Positions 33,634 through 42,981 of a stretch of DNA of 64,000 bases are shown here, piece after piece. The notes under the pieces are model-generated. The model was not told the origin of the DNA and made no database searches. It saw nothing but the letters and a program-made list of their open reading frames with translations. Position 1 is the first letter of the stretch; every line of letters begins with the position of its first letter. Source of the stretch: CAVVKW01 sp963761705 (GTDB lineage: Bacteria > Verrucomicrobiota > Verrucomicrobiia > Chthoniobacterales > JAATET01); contig CAVXHK010000004.1 in assembly GCA_963761705.1 (NCBI GenBank), positions 186,001-250,000 on the forward strand, given 5' to 3'. The position numbers were made by a program, and so were the translations under genes.

Positions 33634-34692
33634 CCGAAACCGACGAGCCGCATGCTCTCATCGAGAACCACCGCCCCATCAACGGATGTCAGATCGGCCA
33701 GCAAATGGCTAAATTCGATCACAGCCGAGTTCAGCGACGACAACCCGATGTCGGCGATCTTGTCGTAGTCCTCGAACGTGATCTCCGAAAGTCCGAGCGA
33801 GTCGCCGATCTCGATGAGCCTCGCGAGCAAACGGACGATGAGTTTACGAAAGTTCCGCGTCGGATCTTGGTCGGTGAACCGCACGCGAAAGCGAAGCCAA
33901 CTCTCTATTTTGAAGTCTGGATCGGCACGAACAGGGAGGTAAATCACAGTCCCGCCGTGTCCGCTGCCGCGGATGAGGCGCAGGGTCCGACGGGTCACGC
34001 TCTTCAAGAGATGCTGCAGCAACGAGTCGCTGACCCTGCACTTTGCCCCGTTGGGCAGTGATTTTAGGAGTTCGGAGACCAAACCCTCGCGCTCCGCGTC
34101 GAAGCGCCGCGGCACCCAGGTCCATTCAAACCGGTCGAACCCTTCCGTGAGGCATTTTCCGTGCGACGATTTGAGGATCCGGAAATGGCCGGAGGCTGCG
34201 ACGAGATGCCCAGGGCCCGGTGCGTTGAGGATCGAATTTTCGCGGCAGGGCGGAAGCTGCCGTCCGCGCTCCCGGCGTGGCATTCACCCATTCGGAGCCA
34301 GTCACGACGATGCCCCAGATTTGCAGAACGCCTTCCGGATCGAATTGCACGCCCAGCCTGGCGCGGTAGTAGTCCGCGGCACCAGCGAGTTTCCTGATGT
34401 TTTTCGGCGGATAAGCGGCAGCCTCGGCGAACTCCAAAATCTGGAAGCTCTCACGGAATGGCAGCTTCGTGATTCCGAAGATCAGACGGGCTGGCGAAGA
34501 GGACCCGGCACCTCACCGAGTGGCCCTTTCCCTCGAGCAAACTGGCTTGATAAATAATCTCGACCAACTCGGTCAGCGATTCCTTCGCCGGTAACAGGGC
34601 TCGGGGAGAGCCGATTCGTCCCATCGCTCACGGAGCACAGCCGCAAGTCCGGCGGGATGCATCGGTGCCTCCAGCGGGCGATCGGTCGTCAT
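33634..34692 (-). pseudogene. DACNV-domain sensor protein, multiply frameshifted
   Basis: Remains of a protein with the DisA-N-like DACNV sensor domain. From ATG 34692 the pieces, in order and in changing frames, are MHPAGLAAVLRERWDESALP; SLTELVEIIYQASLLEGKGH with CRVLFASPSDL; PFRESFQILEFAEAAAYPPK with LGVQFDPEGVLQIWGIVVTG; then, in one longer frame from about 34283, NSILNAPGPGHLVAASGHFR, IYLPVRADPDF and DGAVVLDESMRLVGFG. At least three frameshifts are needed (near 34590, 34455 and 34300). The C-terminal end after GFG is replaced by the TGACCCC repeats. Intact relatives are thought to be signalling proteins related to diadenylate cyclases. The gene is dead unless several sequencing errors coincide. 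Confidence 0.72.
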
Positions 34693-34715
34693 CGTCGAGA
34701 AAGACTTAGGGAGGT

Positions 34716-35636
34716 TCAGGCCTCCTGAAATTGTGCACGGAGAAACTCGCCGATCTGCGTATCCTGGAAAACGAAGCCCGCTTGCCGGAGTTTTTCGGGA
34801 ACCACGCGCTGGCCGGTGAGGAGGAGTTCGTCTCCCATCTGACCCATCATCATCCGGATCAGAAAAGGGGGAGAGGGCATGAAGCTCGGTTTCCCGAGGG
34901 CCTTGCCCAATGCTTTGGAAAACTCCTCCTGCCGGCAGGCACCTGGAGACACGAGATTGACCGGACCGGTGATTTCCGGGTGCTTTAGTAGAAAGCCGAT
35001 CGCGTTGACCACGTCGGGGATACTGATCCAGGAAAACACCTGCTTGCCCGTGCCAGCAGGCCCACCCATGAAAAATGAATAGGGTTTGGCCATGGCGGGC
35101 AGTGCTTTACTGGATCGATCAAAGACCACGCCGAGACGCAGTAGGACCACCGGATTTCCAGAGGATTCAACCTTCAAGGCTTCCGTCTCCCAGTCATCAA
35201 TCAATTGCCGGAGAAAATTGTTGCCGGTTCGCTTATCGCGATCGCTCTCGGTAAACGAGCGGTGATCCTGATCGTAGAAACCGTATGCGCTGACGGCCGA
35301 AGCGTTGATTAGACGGATTTCGGGATTCTTAGCGGAGAGGGCGACACACTGCTGAGTCGTCTCGATTCTGCTTTCCCGCATTAGCGCTTTGTAGCCGTCC
35401 GTCCATTTTTCATCGCTCACACCGGCCCCGCTCAAATTGATGATGGCTTCAATCCCGGCGGCATCGCAGTCCGGCAGTTCCTTCCAGGTGAGGGCTTCGA
35501 CTTCGAAGGGAAACGACTTTTTGATCTTATCAAGGCTCCGACCGACGACCATCAGAGGATGGCCGTTTTCGTGCAACAGACTTGCCAGACGACTGCCAAC
35601 CATTCCGGTGGCACCACAGATAACGATTTTTTTCAT
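34716..35636 (-). CDS. TIGR01777 family NAD-dependent epimerase (SDR39U1/YfcH-like)
   Basis: A 306-residue extended short-chain dehydrogenase. The Rossmann motif GATGMVGSRLASLL is at 8-21, INLSGAGVSDEKWTDGYKAL (about 66-85) is the TIGR01777 signature, and SAVSAYGFY near 111-119 is the family active-site strand. The C-terminal DUF1731 domain ends the protein (PSFMPSPPFLIRMMMGQMGD, then LTGQRVVPEKLRQAGF). Function of the family is not established. It is last in a minus-strand run of oxidoreductase genes that starts at 40011; ATG 35636 follows the previous stop by 24 bases. Confidence 0.93.
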   Translation of the reverse strand: MKKIVICGATGMVGSRLASLLHENGHPLMVVGRSLDKIKKSFPFEVEALTWKELPDCDAAGIEAIINLSGAGVSDEKWTDGYKALMRESRIETTQQCVALSAKNPEIRLINASAVSAYGFYDQDHRSFTESDRDKRTGNNFLRQLIDDWETEALKVESSGNPVVLLRLGVVFDRSSKALPAMAKPYSFFMGGPAGTGKQVFSWISIPDVVNAIGFLLKHPEITGPVNLVSPGACRQEEFSKALGKALGKPSFMPSPPFLIRMMMGQMGDELLLTGQRVVPEKLRQAGFVFQDTQIGEFLRAQFQEA

Positions 35637-35660
35637 CCTGAATGAGTGATTAGGAGTGAA

Positions 35661-36776
35661 TTATTTCGGTGAGACGATCCCTGCCGTGATCATCTGCTGG
35701 AACATCTCGATGGCCGTTTCAGGAAACGGGCGGTAGCTGAGGCCGAGTTCGCGGATGCTTTTCCCGGCATCGACTTCGATGGGGTGGCTGACGTTCCGCG
35801 CGATGATTCTTCTGGTCATGGTCTTGTCCATGAGCGGGGCGACGAGCCAGGCGAGAGGCTTGGGGACGGTTGACTTGGGGAAAGGATATTCCTTCCCGAA
35901 TTTTTCCCGAAGGATGGCGGCGAGAGCGGGGAAATCGCTGCTTTCAGCGGAGACGAGATACCTGCCCCCCGCCTCCGGGATGAAGGCGGCGGCGAGATGG
36001 GCATCGGCCACGTCCCGCACGTCGACGTAGGCCATGCCGTAGTTCGGAACCCCGCTGGCAAATTTCCCCGAGCCGATACCTTTCATGAGGTGGAAGGACT
36101 CGGAACTTGCGTGTGGGTCGATGCCGGGTCCCAGGACGAAGACGGGGTTGATGGTGACGAGTTTCCACTGATTCTGCGATTCGGCGATCCGCCAGGCTTC
36201 CCGTTCCGCGAGAGTTTTCGAGTAGGCGTAGGGCTGATGGTTGAGCGAAGAGGTTGTGTTCCAGTCTCCCTCAGTGATCTTTTGCCTTCCGCTTTCCGTG
36301 AGATCGGCGTTGTCCCCGATGTTGGCGACGTAGCTGCTGGTCACCACGACCCGCTTGACCGACGGACTTCGCGTAGCTTCTTCCAGGACGTTTCGAGTGC
36401 CCAACAGAGCCGGATCGACAAGGTCGCTCTGCGGGTCATTGACGCTTAGCTTGAACGGCGAGGCGGTGTGGAAGACGACGTCGCAGCCAGCCATGGCTTC
36501 GGCGTAAGAGCCGTCCTCGAGTAGGTCGGATCGGAAAAAACGGATACTGCCTTTGCCAGCGGACTCCAGCTTCCTGAGGTGGGCGAGCTTCCCCGAATTC
36601 CCGGGATCTCGCACGGCGGCGTGGACCGTGTGGCCGCGCTCTAGAAGCTTGCTAACGATCCATCCCGCCACGTAGCCAGTGGCTCCGGTGACGAGGACGG
36701 GGGAGTTCGGCTCGATGACAGGATGAGTGAGGACGCGAGGGCGGCTATTTGTATTTGGCATATTTTTATTTGTCAC
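35661..36776 (-). CDS. NAD-dependent epimerase/dehydratase (dihydroflavonol-reductase-like)
   Basis: A 371-residue extended SDR. The cofactor motif VTGATGYVAGWIVSKLLERG lies at about 29-48; VVVTSSYVANIG near 147-158 and PYAYSKTLAEREAW near 183-196 hold the Ser and the YxxxK catalytic pair. It resembles the branch that includes dihydroflavonol 4-reductase and methylglyoxal/aldehyde reductases, which act on carbonyl compounds. The first 25 residues are unusual and a start at MPNTNS is possible. It belongs to the HxlR-controlled operon; 9 bases separate it from the membrane protein gene upstream. Confidence 0.92.
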   Translation of the reverse strand: MTNKNMPNTNSRPRVLTHPVIEPNSPVLVTGATGYVAGWIVSKLLERGHTVHAAVRDPGNSGKLAHLRKLESAGKGSIRFFRSDLLEDGSYAEAMAGCDVVFHTASPFKLSVNDPQSDLVDPALLGTRNVLEEATRSPSVKRVVVTSSYVANIGDNADLTESGRQKITEGDWNTTSSLNHQPYAYSKTLAEREAWRIAESQNQWKLVTINPVFVLGPGIDPHASSESFHLMKGIGSGKFASGVPNYGMAYVDVRDVADAHLAAAFIPEAGGRYLVSAESSDFPALAAILREKFGKEYPFPKSTVPKPLAWLVAPLMDKTMTRRIIARNVSHPIEVDAGKSIRELGLSYRPFPETAIEMFQQMITAGIVSPK

Positions 36777-36785
36777 GAGTTGGAA

Positions 36786-37295
36786 TTAGTAGGTGGTAGC
36801 GGAATTTGTTTTCCCAAAGAGGTGTGAAAACAGCCGGTAGGCGATGTAGATCTGGGTGAGCAGAAGAGTCGGCGCGAAGATCACCAGGACGAACCACATG
36901 GTGCCGATGTTGGCTTGGAACACTCCTGCGTTCAGAGCGATCGGCCCTACGGCCATCAGATCGGCGAGACCGACAACAGTGAACAATGCTACCAGCGGCG
37001 TCCCCAGCTTGGATCGGCTGAAAACAGCGAGAGCCGCCAACAAAGCGCAGACACCCGAGGCGAAGTCACTCCAGGCCATCATTTGTAACGCTTCGCGCGG
37101 CACCGAGTCAGCGATCTGCCCGGGCACGATCAGGCTGAGTCCGAGGTAGCGGAAGATATGCAGAACCAGAAGCGGTAGCACCGCCTGCTCGAATGGCTGG
37201 GCTTTGAACCAAGGCTGGAGATAGATCCTGAAGATCAGGAGGTAGGCGGAAACCGCCATAACCATTTGTAAGGCTAGAATCGTGAGATTCTTCAT
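36786..37295 (-). CDS. Small integral membrane protein of unknown function
   Basis: A 169-residue protein with about four to five hydrophobic segments (3-24, 39-58, 75-93, 97-117, 128-150). It has no export cleavage site and no motif that I recognise. ATG 37295. It lies inside the oxidoreductase operon between a frameshifted NAD-binding gene and the epimerase gene, with 9 bases to the latter, so it is probably co-expressed with them. A role in quinone or membrane redox chemistry would be speculation. Confidence 0.75.
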   Translation of the reverse strand: MKNLTILALQMVMAVSAYLLIFRIYLQPWFKAQPFEQAVLPLLVLHIFRYLGLSLIVPGQIADSVPREALQMMAWSDFASGVCALLAALAVFSRSKLGTPLVALFTVVGLADLMAVGPIALNAGVFQANIGTMWFVLVIFAPTLLLTQIYIAYRLFSHLFGKTNSATTY

Positions 37296-37334
37296 TTGAG
37301 ATCTGTTTTCTAGGATTTATGTCTGACTAAATGA

Positions 37335-37998
37335 TCACCTTTCGGGTGCGACAAAGGGATAGCTTCCATACAGCGTTTTATCCAAGACCGCATCGACATT
37401 GAAGGGTCCCAAATCCGCGAAGGAAATAGGGGAAAAACTTGGCTTCTTGCTCGCTTTAAGCTTGGTTGTCCCTCCCTTATCCACGAGCTTTCCTGGCCGG
37501 GTCACAACGTAGTGAAAGGAATCCTTCTTGTTGGCTGCCATGAACCGGGTGACAGCCGTGTTGTCTTTCAACATCTCAGTGCCACCCGTAAAAAAAAGCG
37601 GCAGGTGGGGCCAATAATTTCAAGAGAAATGGGTTCGATCCACCTGGTTCGGGTGCGAAGAAGACAGATTGGAACAAAAATGCCTTGAGTGACTGCTCAC
37701 TATCGAGAATTGGCCAAAGGCGTTCAATGAAGCGGGTCATCATTCCCTTATCGTAGTTTCTGCCATAGGTTCCTCCCGCGCAGCAGATCACATGGCTTGC
37801 TCCATGAACCGTCTCTTTCAAGGCGTCCACACCCTCAGAATCACCTTGAATCACGGTGAGGTTGGCATTCTCTATTTTTACTTTCGACGGATTTCTCGCC
37901 AAGACCTGAACTTTATAGCCTTGTTTCAAAGCATGGTTCACAACGTGACGACCTGTAAGGCCGGTCGCTCCGGAAACGCTAATCGTGGGATTGTTCAT
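37335..37998 (-). pseudogene. NmrA-like NAD(P)-binding protein split by a homopolymer frameshift
   Basis: From ATG 37998, ISVSGATGLTGRHVVNHALK opens a Rossmann fold of the SDR-a5/NmrA-like type; VICCAGGTYGRNYDKGMMTR follows and the frame ends at 37576 shortly after LLKLLAPPAAFF. The remaining C-terminal part (MLKDNTAVTRFMAANKKDSF, then VVTRPGKLVD and YPFVAPER) is in the next frame, 37574-37335. The junction is a run of eight A (plus strand, about 37590-37597); a one-base change there restores a single protein of about 220 residues. It may be a sequencing slip, a slippery phase-variable tract or a fresh mutation. Position in the operon suggests the intact gene belonged to the same redox set. 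Confidence 0.75.
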
Positions 37999-38009
37999 TT
38001 GGTTTCGTT

Positions 38010-38771
38010 TTACTGGGTCGTGAAGCCGCCATCGACCCGGATACTTTGCCCGGTGACGAAGCTGGCGGCGTTGCTGGCCAGCCAGAGCACGGGTTGGGCG
38101 ATTTCCTCCGGTCTTGCAAGGCGTCCCATTGGGTGCATGGAGGAGATGTGCTTCGCCGCATCGGACTCTTCGTCGCCAGCGAAACGGCTGAACATTTCCG
38201 TGATGACTCCGCCGGGGGCGATGGCGTTCACGCGGATACCCTGGTTGGCATATTCGAGAGCGACTGCTTTGGTGAGGCCTTCGACGGCGTGTTTGCTGCC
38301 AACGTAAGTGGCGGCATTCGCCATTCCCACGTGGCCGACGGCGGAAGTGGTGTTAATGATAGAGCCACCTCCCGATTTCAAAATGGCGGGGATTTGGTGT
38401 TTCATTCCGGCAAGAACGCCCCAGACATTGAGGTCGAAGACGCGGCGGTATTCTGCTTCGGTTACTTCGGTAACGGGGGAAAACGATTCGGAGGCGGCGT
38501 TGTTGAAGGCGATCTGGAGCGCGCCGAGATGCTCAACGGTTTTGGCGACGAGGGCGGCGATTTCGTTTTCCTGCGAGGCATCCGCTTTGACGAAAAGCGC
38601 GTCTCCGCCAGTCGCCCGGATCTCCCCGGCGATTTCAGCGCCGAGATTTTCCCGACGACCGCTGAGGACGACTTTCGCGCCCGCCATTCCGAAGGCGAGG
38701 GCGGTTGCTTTGCCGATGCCTGAGGTGGCGCCGGTGATGAGGACGACTTTGTTTTCAAATCCTAAGTTTAT
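38010..38771 (-). CDS. Short-chain dehydrogenase with apparent ATA initiation codon
   Basis: Classical SDR: VVLITGATSGIGKATALAFG (cofactor motif), then DALFVKADASQENE, FNNAASES, INTTSAVGHVGMANAATYVG with Tyr and the following SKHA giving YxxxK, and the C-terminal ITGQSIRVDGGF-like ending TGQSIRVDGGFTTQ. The only ATG in frame (38687) would start after the cofactor motif and make a dead protein. The natural N-terminus reads xNLGFENKVVLITG, where x is ATA at 38769-38771, nine bases past the stop of the gene upstream; no ATG, GTG or TTG occurs between the preceding in-frame stop and the motif. So either ATA is used or the start codon has been lost by a G-to-A change. Part of the HxlR-linked operon. 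Confidence 0.82.
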   Translation of the reverse strand: MNLGFENKVVLITGATSGIGKATALAFGMAGAKVVLSGRRENLGAEIAGEIRATGGDALFVKADASQENEIAALVAKTVEHLGALQIAFNNAASESFSPVTEVTEAEYRRVFDLNVWGVLAGMKHQIPAILKSGGGSIINTTSAVGHVGMANAATYVGSKHAVEGLTKAVALEYANQGIRVNAIAPGGVITEMFSRFAGDEESDAAKHISSMHPMGRLARPEEIAQPVLWLASNAASFVTGQSIRVDGGFTTQ

Positions 38772-38783
38772 ATCTTTGCGTAG

Positions 38784-39263
38784 TTATTGTTTGTGATCGA
38801 GTTGTGCGAAGACGGCCCGTAAGGCCACCCACGGGATGCCGAAGGTGATGACGACGCGGGGAATGTGCCAAAGCAGCCAGTGGGATCTTGCGATGGCTGC
38901 CTCGTCTGCCGTGTAAGCCGCCGCACGGAGCCGGAGGTTTTCCGGCATGTGGATGCCCAGCGTGATGAGCGTGACCGCGATGTAGAGGCCGAGGGCGATG
39001 ATCCATAAGCGTCTGAGTTTTTGATCTTTCCAGTCGAGGCGTGCCGAAAGGACGAGGCCGACAAGCGTCAGCAGAAAAAGCGGCATGACTGCGTACAGAA
39101 ACGTGGTGAACTGCGGCCAGAAGCCGTTCACGAAATCCAGCGGAGGAAGACTGAGCCAGTAAGTGCCGATTGAGAGTCCGATGAAAAGATTGACGCCGGC
39201 AAAGGCGGCGGAAGCGATGATGGCAAGCGCGTTGACATTGCGGCGGTAGGATTCTGTTTTCAC
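38784..39263 (-). CDS. DUF1772-like (anthrone oxygenase family) membrane protein
   Basis: A 159-residue membrane protein started at GTG 39263, five bases after the preceding SDR stop. Four hydrophobic helices are visible (about 13-33, 53-75, 84-104 and 135-155). PLFLLTLVGLVLSARLDWKD and the later LITLGIHMPENLRLR resemble DUF1772/anthrone-oxygenase-like proteins, in which a MxxNxxL-type helix pair is conserved. The longer open frame to 39440 overlaps the previous gene. Function unknown; the family has been linked to oxygenation of polyketide-type substrates in fungi. Confidence 0.7.
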   Translation of the reverse strand: MKTESYRRNVNALAIIASAAFAGVNLFIGLSIGTYWLSLPPLDFVNGFWPQFTTFLYAVMPLFLLTLVGLVLSARLDWKDQKLRRLWIIALGLYIAVTLITLGIHMPENLRLRAAAYTADEAAIARSHWLLWHIPRVVITFGIPWVALRAVFAQLDHKQ

Positions 39264-39267
39264 GGGA

Positions 39268-40011
<744 letters not shown>

Positions 40012-40035
40012 AATTTGGTTTCCGGCGCGCGGCGT

Positions 40036-40054
40036 ATAGCTTGCGTTTTGCAAG
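40036..40054. promoter_or_regulatory. Candidate HxlR operator between divergent genes
   Basis: A perfect inverted repeat, CTTGC-GTTTT-GCAAG at 40040-40054, is located between the start of the SDR operon (40011, minus) and the HxlR gene (plus). TATAGC at 40035-40040 overlaps it and could be a -10 box. HxlR regulators usually bind short palindromes in exactly such divergent spacers, so this is the natural operator candidate; binding is not shown by sequence. Confidence 0.45.
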
Positions 40055-40532
40055 GCATGCGAAATTGGTAGTTGATTACTGGCTGAACGCAAGTGACTTT
40101 TTCAGCATTAAGAAATCCCGGTCAGAATGTCCTATTTGCGCCTCCCTCGATCTGCTGGGTGACAGGTGGACTCTGGTCGTGCTTCGAGACATGCTGCTGG
40201 CGCACCGGACCTCGTTTTCTGAGATCGGGAAGGACGAGGGAATCGCGACGAACATCCTGCAGAACCGGCTGAACTGCCTCACGGAAGCCGGGATCATCGA
40301 GTGTCGCCCGCATCCCTCCGATGGTCGTCGCCGCGTCTACCTACCCGGAGAGCCTGCCATCGGCCTCATCCCGGTTTTGGTCGATCTTGCAGTCTGGGGA
40401 GAGGCCCACACGCAGGATCGGGAACGTCCTGGCTTCATTGACCTCGCGATGAAAGACCGGGACTCCGTGATCCAGAACCTGACGCACGGAGTCCGAGGAT
40501 TGATTGCGGCTCATGAGCAGCCGCAGGGCTGA
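40041..40532 (+). CDS. HxlR family transcriptional regulator
   Basis: A winged-helix regulator of redox or electrophile response. The HxlR signature is CPICASLDLLGDRWTLVVLR (about 31-50), with the sensing-type Cys pair CPIC, followed by FSEIGKDEGIATNILQNRLN (recognition helix) and the wing PHPSDGRRRVYLPG. The open frame of 163 codons starts with TTG 40041; because that codon lies in the inverted repeat, a later start such as TTG 40065 is possible. It is divergent from the SDR operon and probably represses it and itself. Confidence 0.88.
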   Translation: MRFARHAKLVVDYWLNASDFFSIKKSRSECPICASLDLLGDRWTLVVLRDMLLAHRTSFSEIGKDEGIATNILQNRLNCLTEAGIIECRPHPSDGRRRVYLPGEPAIGLIPVLVDLAVWGEAHTQDRERPGFIDLAMKDRDSVIQNLTHGVRGLIAAHEQPQG

Positions 40533-40570
40533 GTGATTCGATCGAGGATTTCAGAAAAATTGGCCGCACC

Positions 40571-40590
40571 CAGTCGTTTTGACACGACTG
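40571..40590. terminator. Hairpin between convergent genes
   Basis: CAGTCGT (40571-40577) and ACGACTG (40584-40590) form a 7-bp stem with a 6-base loop, between the convergent HxlR and GyrI-like genes. Neither strand has a following T-run, so it is at best a weak or factor-assisted terminator. Confidence 0.35.
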
Positions 40591-40703
40591 CGTGAGGCGG
40601 GACGGAATGGAGGAAAATTGAAGTGCGGGAGCTGAACGCGCAACCGGACCCGGTGCATCTGGTGGTGCAGATCTCGCCGAGAATGGCGATTGGGAGTGCT
40701 CGG

Positions 40704-41351
40704 TTAATTTGAAGCGACGGGTGTCGCCGAGAGGTTGCTGTTTTGGACCATCGGTTGACGGAGGATCGTTTTCCAGTTCTTCGGCGCGGCTCGGCGGACA
40801 TCGCTGAGGTAGATTTCGTGATGCTTTCCGGTGAGGGCGGACCGGGCGGCGATGTGGTCGTGGAGACGGGCGATGGTGGGGCCTTCTTCGGAGAACGGGC
40901 CGACGTGGAGGATCTGGGCGCAGGGGCCTTCGGTGAATTCTTCGAGGCGGAGCTTGGCGATGGCGGGGAGTTTTTTCTTTTTGTCGACTTGGGTGATGGC
41001 GTCGGCGATGACGATGTCGGTTGCGAAGGCGGGTTGGAGGATCATCATGGTCCAATTCCAGTTGGCTCGGTCGTTGGCCGTGAAGACCGAATGGTCTTCC
41101 GCCCACCAAAGGCCTTCGAGGGGCATGACGACGTAGTCGGTCGGTGCGGCGCTTTTCTTGATCGCGAACTTGGCGGCGTAGGAGACCGAGAAGAGGGCTT
41201 CGATGGCTTGAGAATAAGCGGGGGACGTGTTTGGGTCGCCCTGGCCGTCGATCATGAGGTAGCGGAGGGGCGGGAGAGTGACTTCGGTAACGTTGATCGC
41301 GGAGGCGCGGTAAAATGGGGAGAGGGTTCGCTTGAGGTCGATTTTTTTCAT
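40704..41351 (-). CDS. GyrI-like small-molecule-binding protein
   Basis: A 215-residue stand-alone GyrI-like (BmrR C-terminal/SOUL-type) domain protein. MKKIDLKRTLSPFYRASA opens it; TLPPLRYLMIDGQGDPNTSP (about 25-44) is the usual first strand-turn; AAPTDYVVMPLEGLWWA and NWNWTMMILQPAFAT follow; AQILHVGPFSEEGPTIARLH near 150-169 is the second repeat's motif. Such proteins bind or hydrolyse small hydrophobic or cyclopropanoid compounds; the ligand is unknown. ATG 41351. It lies 56 bases after the dehydrogenase gene upstream. Confidence 0.85.
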   Translation of the reverse strand: MKKIDLKRTLSPFYRASAINVTEVTLPPLRYLMIDGQGDPNTSPAYSQAIEALFSVSYAAKFAIKKSAAPTDYVVMPLEGLWWAEDHSVFTANDRANWNWTMMILQPAFATDIVIADAITQVDKKKKLPAIAKLRLEEFTEGPCAQILHVGPFSEEGPTIARLHDHIAARSALTGKHHEIYLSDVRRAAPKNWKTILRQPMVQNSNLSATPVASN

Positions 41352-41407
41352 GGTGCCCGGCGGAGGGCTCTCGTCGGCGGCGTTTGATCGTGGCGGGTGC
41401 GAGCCTG

Positions 41408-42409
41408 CTAGTTGAGGGCGGTGTCGGGGCTGGGGTCTTCGTTGTTCGTGATCTGCAGGACGTTTTCGAGGGTGACGGTTGCGATCTGGGTGAGGGCTTC
41501 CGCCGTCAGAAAGGCTTGGTGGCTCGTGACGAGAACGTTGGGGAAGGTGAGGAGGTAGGCGAGCTGCTCGTCGTCGAGGATGGCGTCGGAGTGATCGCTG
41601 TAGAACACGGCGTCTTCCTCCTCGTAGACGTCGAGGCAGACTCCGCCGATTTCGCGGGCGCGGAGGGCGGCGATGAGGTCGTCGGTTTTCACCAATTCGC
41701 CGCGGCTGGTGTTGATGATCGTGACCGTCCGTTTCATCTTCGCGAGGGTCTCGGCGTTGATGAGGTAATGCGTCTCTTTGACGAGCGGGGTGTGGAGGGA
41801 GATGACGTCGGCTTCGCGCCAGATGGTGTCGAGGTCGGTGATCTCGATGTCGTGCTGTCCGGCCCACTCGGCGTCGGCGGCGGGATCGTGGGCGAGGACG
41901 CGGGTGTCGAAACCCTTGAAGATAGTGGCGGCTTTGCGACCGATCTTGCCGCAGCCGATGATGCCGACGGTCTTGCCCGCGAGGTCGAAGCCGACGAAGC
42001 CGGAGAGGGAGAAATTGTGGTCGCGGATGCGGTTGTAGGCGCGGTGGATGCGGCGGTTGAGGGCGAGAAACAGCGCGACGGCGTGCTCGGCGACGGCGGC
42101 GGGGGAGTAAGCGGGGACCCGGGTGACGCGGATGCCAAGTTCGGTCGCGGCGTCGAGGTCGACTTTATTGTAGCCGGCGCAACGCATGACGATTAGGCGG
42201 ATACCGATGGCGTCGAGGGCTTCGAGACACGGGCGGTCAAGGTGGTCGTGGACGAAGCAACAAACGGCGTCGGCACCCTCGGCGACGGAGGTGAGGTCGG
42301 TGCGGAGGGGGAAGGCGTAGTAGCTCAACTCGACGCGGTCGGCGGCGATGCGGTCGAAGTATTCGCGGTCGTAGGGCTTGGTGTCGAAAAAGGCGACTTT
42401 TGGCTTCAT
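41408..42409 (-). CDS. 2-hydroxyacid dehydrogenase, D-lactate dehydrogenase-like
   Basis: A 333-residue NAD-dependent D-2-hydroxyacid dehydrogenase. VGIIGCGKIGRKAATIFKGF (about 143-162) is the cofactor motif; SLHTPLVKETHYLIN near 200-214, NTSRGELV near 229-236 with the catalytic Arg, VYEEEDAVFYSD near 258-269, and TSHQAFLTAEAL near 292-303 with the catalytic His. The Phe/Tyr-rich N-terminus (FFDTKPYDREYF) is typical of fermentative LdhA. ATG 42409 was chosen over the upstream ATG at 42421. A lactate permease remnant just upstream supports a lactate role. Confidence 0.92.
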   Translation of the reverse strand: MKPKVAFFDTKPYDREYFDRIAADRVELSYYAFPLRTDLTSVAEGADAVCCFVHDHLDRPCLEALDAIGIRLIVMRCAGYNKVDLDAATELGIRVTRVPAYSPAAVAEHAVALFLALNRRIHRAYNRIRDHNFSLSGFVGFDLAGKTVGIIGCGKIGRKAATIFKGFDTRVLAHDPAADAEWAGQHDIEITDLDTIWREADVISLHTPLVKETHYLINAETLAKMKRTVTIINTSRGELVKTDDLIAALRAREIGGVCLDVYEEEDAVFYSDHSDAILDDEQLAYLLTFPNVLVTSHQAFLTAEALTQIATVTLENVLQITNNEDPSPDTALN

Positions 42410-42420
42410 GGCTCGATACA

Positions 42421-42460
42421 AAATGAGAAATTCGGATTGAGGAATGAGAAATTGGCGAGG
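42421..42460 (+). repeat. Dispersed repeat, divergent copy C
   Basis: AAATGAGAAATTCGGATTGA followed by GGAATGAGAAATTGGCGAGG: the same words as copies A, B and D but with an inserted T and no GC-rich tail. It lies between the dehydrogenase gene and the lactate permease remnant. Confidence 0.5.
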
Positions 42461-42465
42461 GTGGG

Positions 42466-42816
42466 TCAGAAGAAGAGAAACGTCACGACGGCGAAGATCG
42501 CCCCGTAGGCGAGAAGCGGGATCACGGTGCGTTTGAGGATCTCGCCTTCGCGGTTGACAAGTCCCAGGACGGCGCAGACGGCGACGATGTTGTGGATACA
42601 GATCATGTTGCCCATGGCGGCTCCGCCGGACTGGAGGGCCAGCAAGGTCGAGGTGGAGGTCCCGGTTTCAGCGGCGACGGAGGCTTGGATGCCGCCAAAC
42701 GTGAGGTTGGAAATGGTCGCCGAGCCGGAGAAAAAACTGCCGAGAGCGCCAAGAAAAGGCGCGAGGTAGACCCACGCCCCTCCCGCGGCACCAGCGAGGG
42801 CATTGCCCATCATCAT
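42466..42816 (-). pseudogene. 3' remnant of an L-lactate permease (LctP)
   Basis: About 116 codons of the C-terminus of an LctP-type permease: AWVYLAPFLGALGSFFSGSA then TISNLTFGGIQASVAA and SGGAAMGNMICIHNIVAVCA, which is the well-known end of the family including the conserved GNMICIHNI. A full LctP has about 550 residues, so four fifths is missing. Upstream of about 42840 the minus frame is only the antisense of a plus-strand gene fragment. The natural stop is at 42466. Confidence 0.75.
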
Positions 42817-42849
42817 CGTCGCGGCCCGCTCCCCGCCGATCGAGAGAAT

Positions 42850-42981
42850 CTGGACGAATACGAGCGCGCCTCGTCGATCAAGGCCGATTTCTACGCGGTG
42901 CTGTCGGCTCGGGATTGGCTGCCCGCGATCCAGGCGGCTCTGGAAGCGGACCCTCGGCTGCGGAGTGACTTCGCTCGGTGA
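42850..42981 (+). pseudogene. Possible 3' fragment of an unidentified gene
   Basis: The plus frame encodes LDEYERASSIKADFYAVLSA then RDWLPAIQAALEADPRLRSD and a stop at 42981, 9 bases before an in-frame ATG of the next ORF. The peptide has normal codon-position composition and a helical, protein-like sequence, but nothing upstream of 42840 continues it because that is the permease remnant on the other strand. It may be the tail of a gene cut by the same rearrangement. I do not recognise the family. Confidence 0.35.

Noticed and set aside
37335..37574. A separate 79-residue protein gene
   Set aside because: Its sequence is the missing C-terminus of the NmrA-like gene immediately upstream, split at the A-run.
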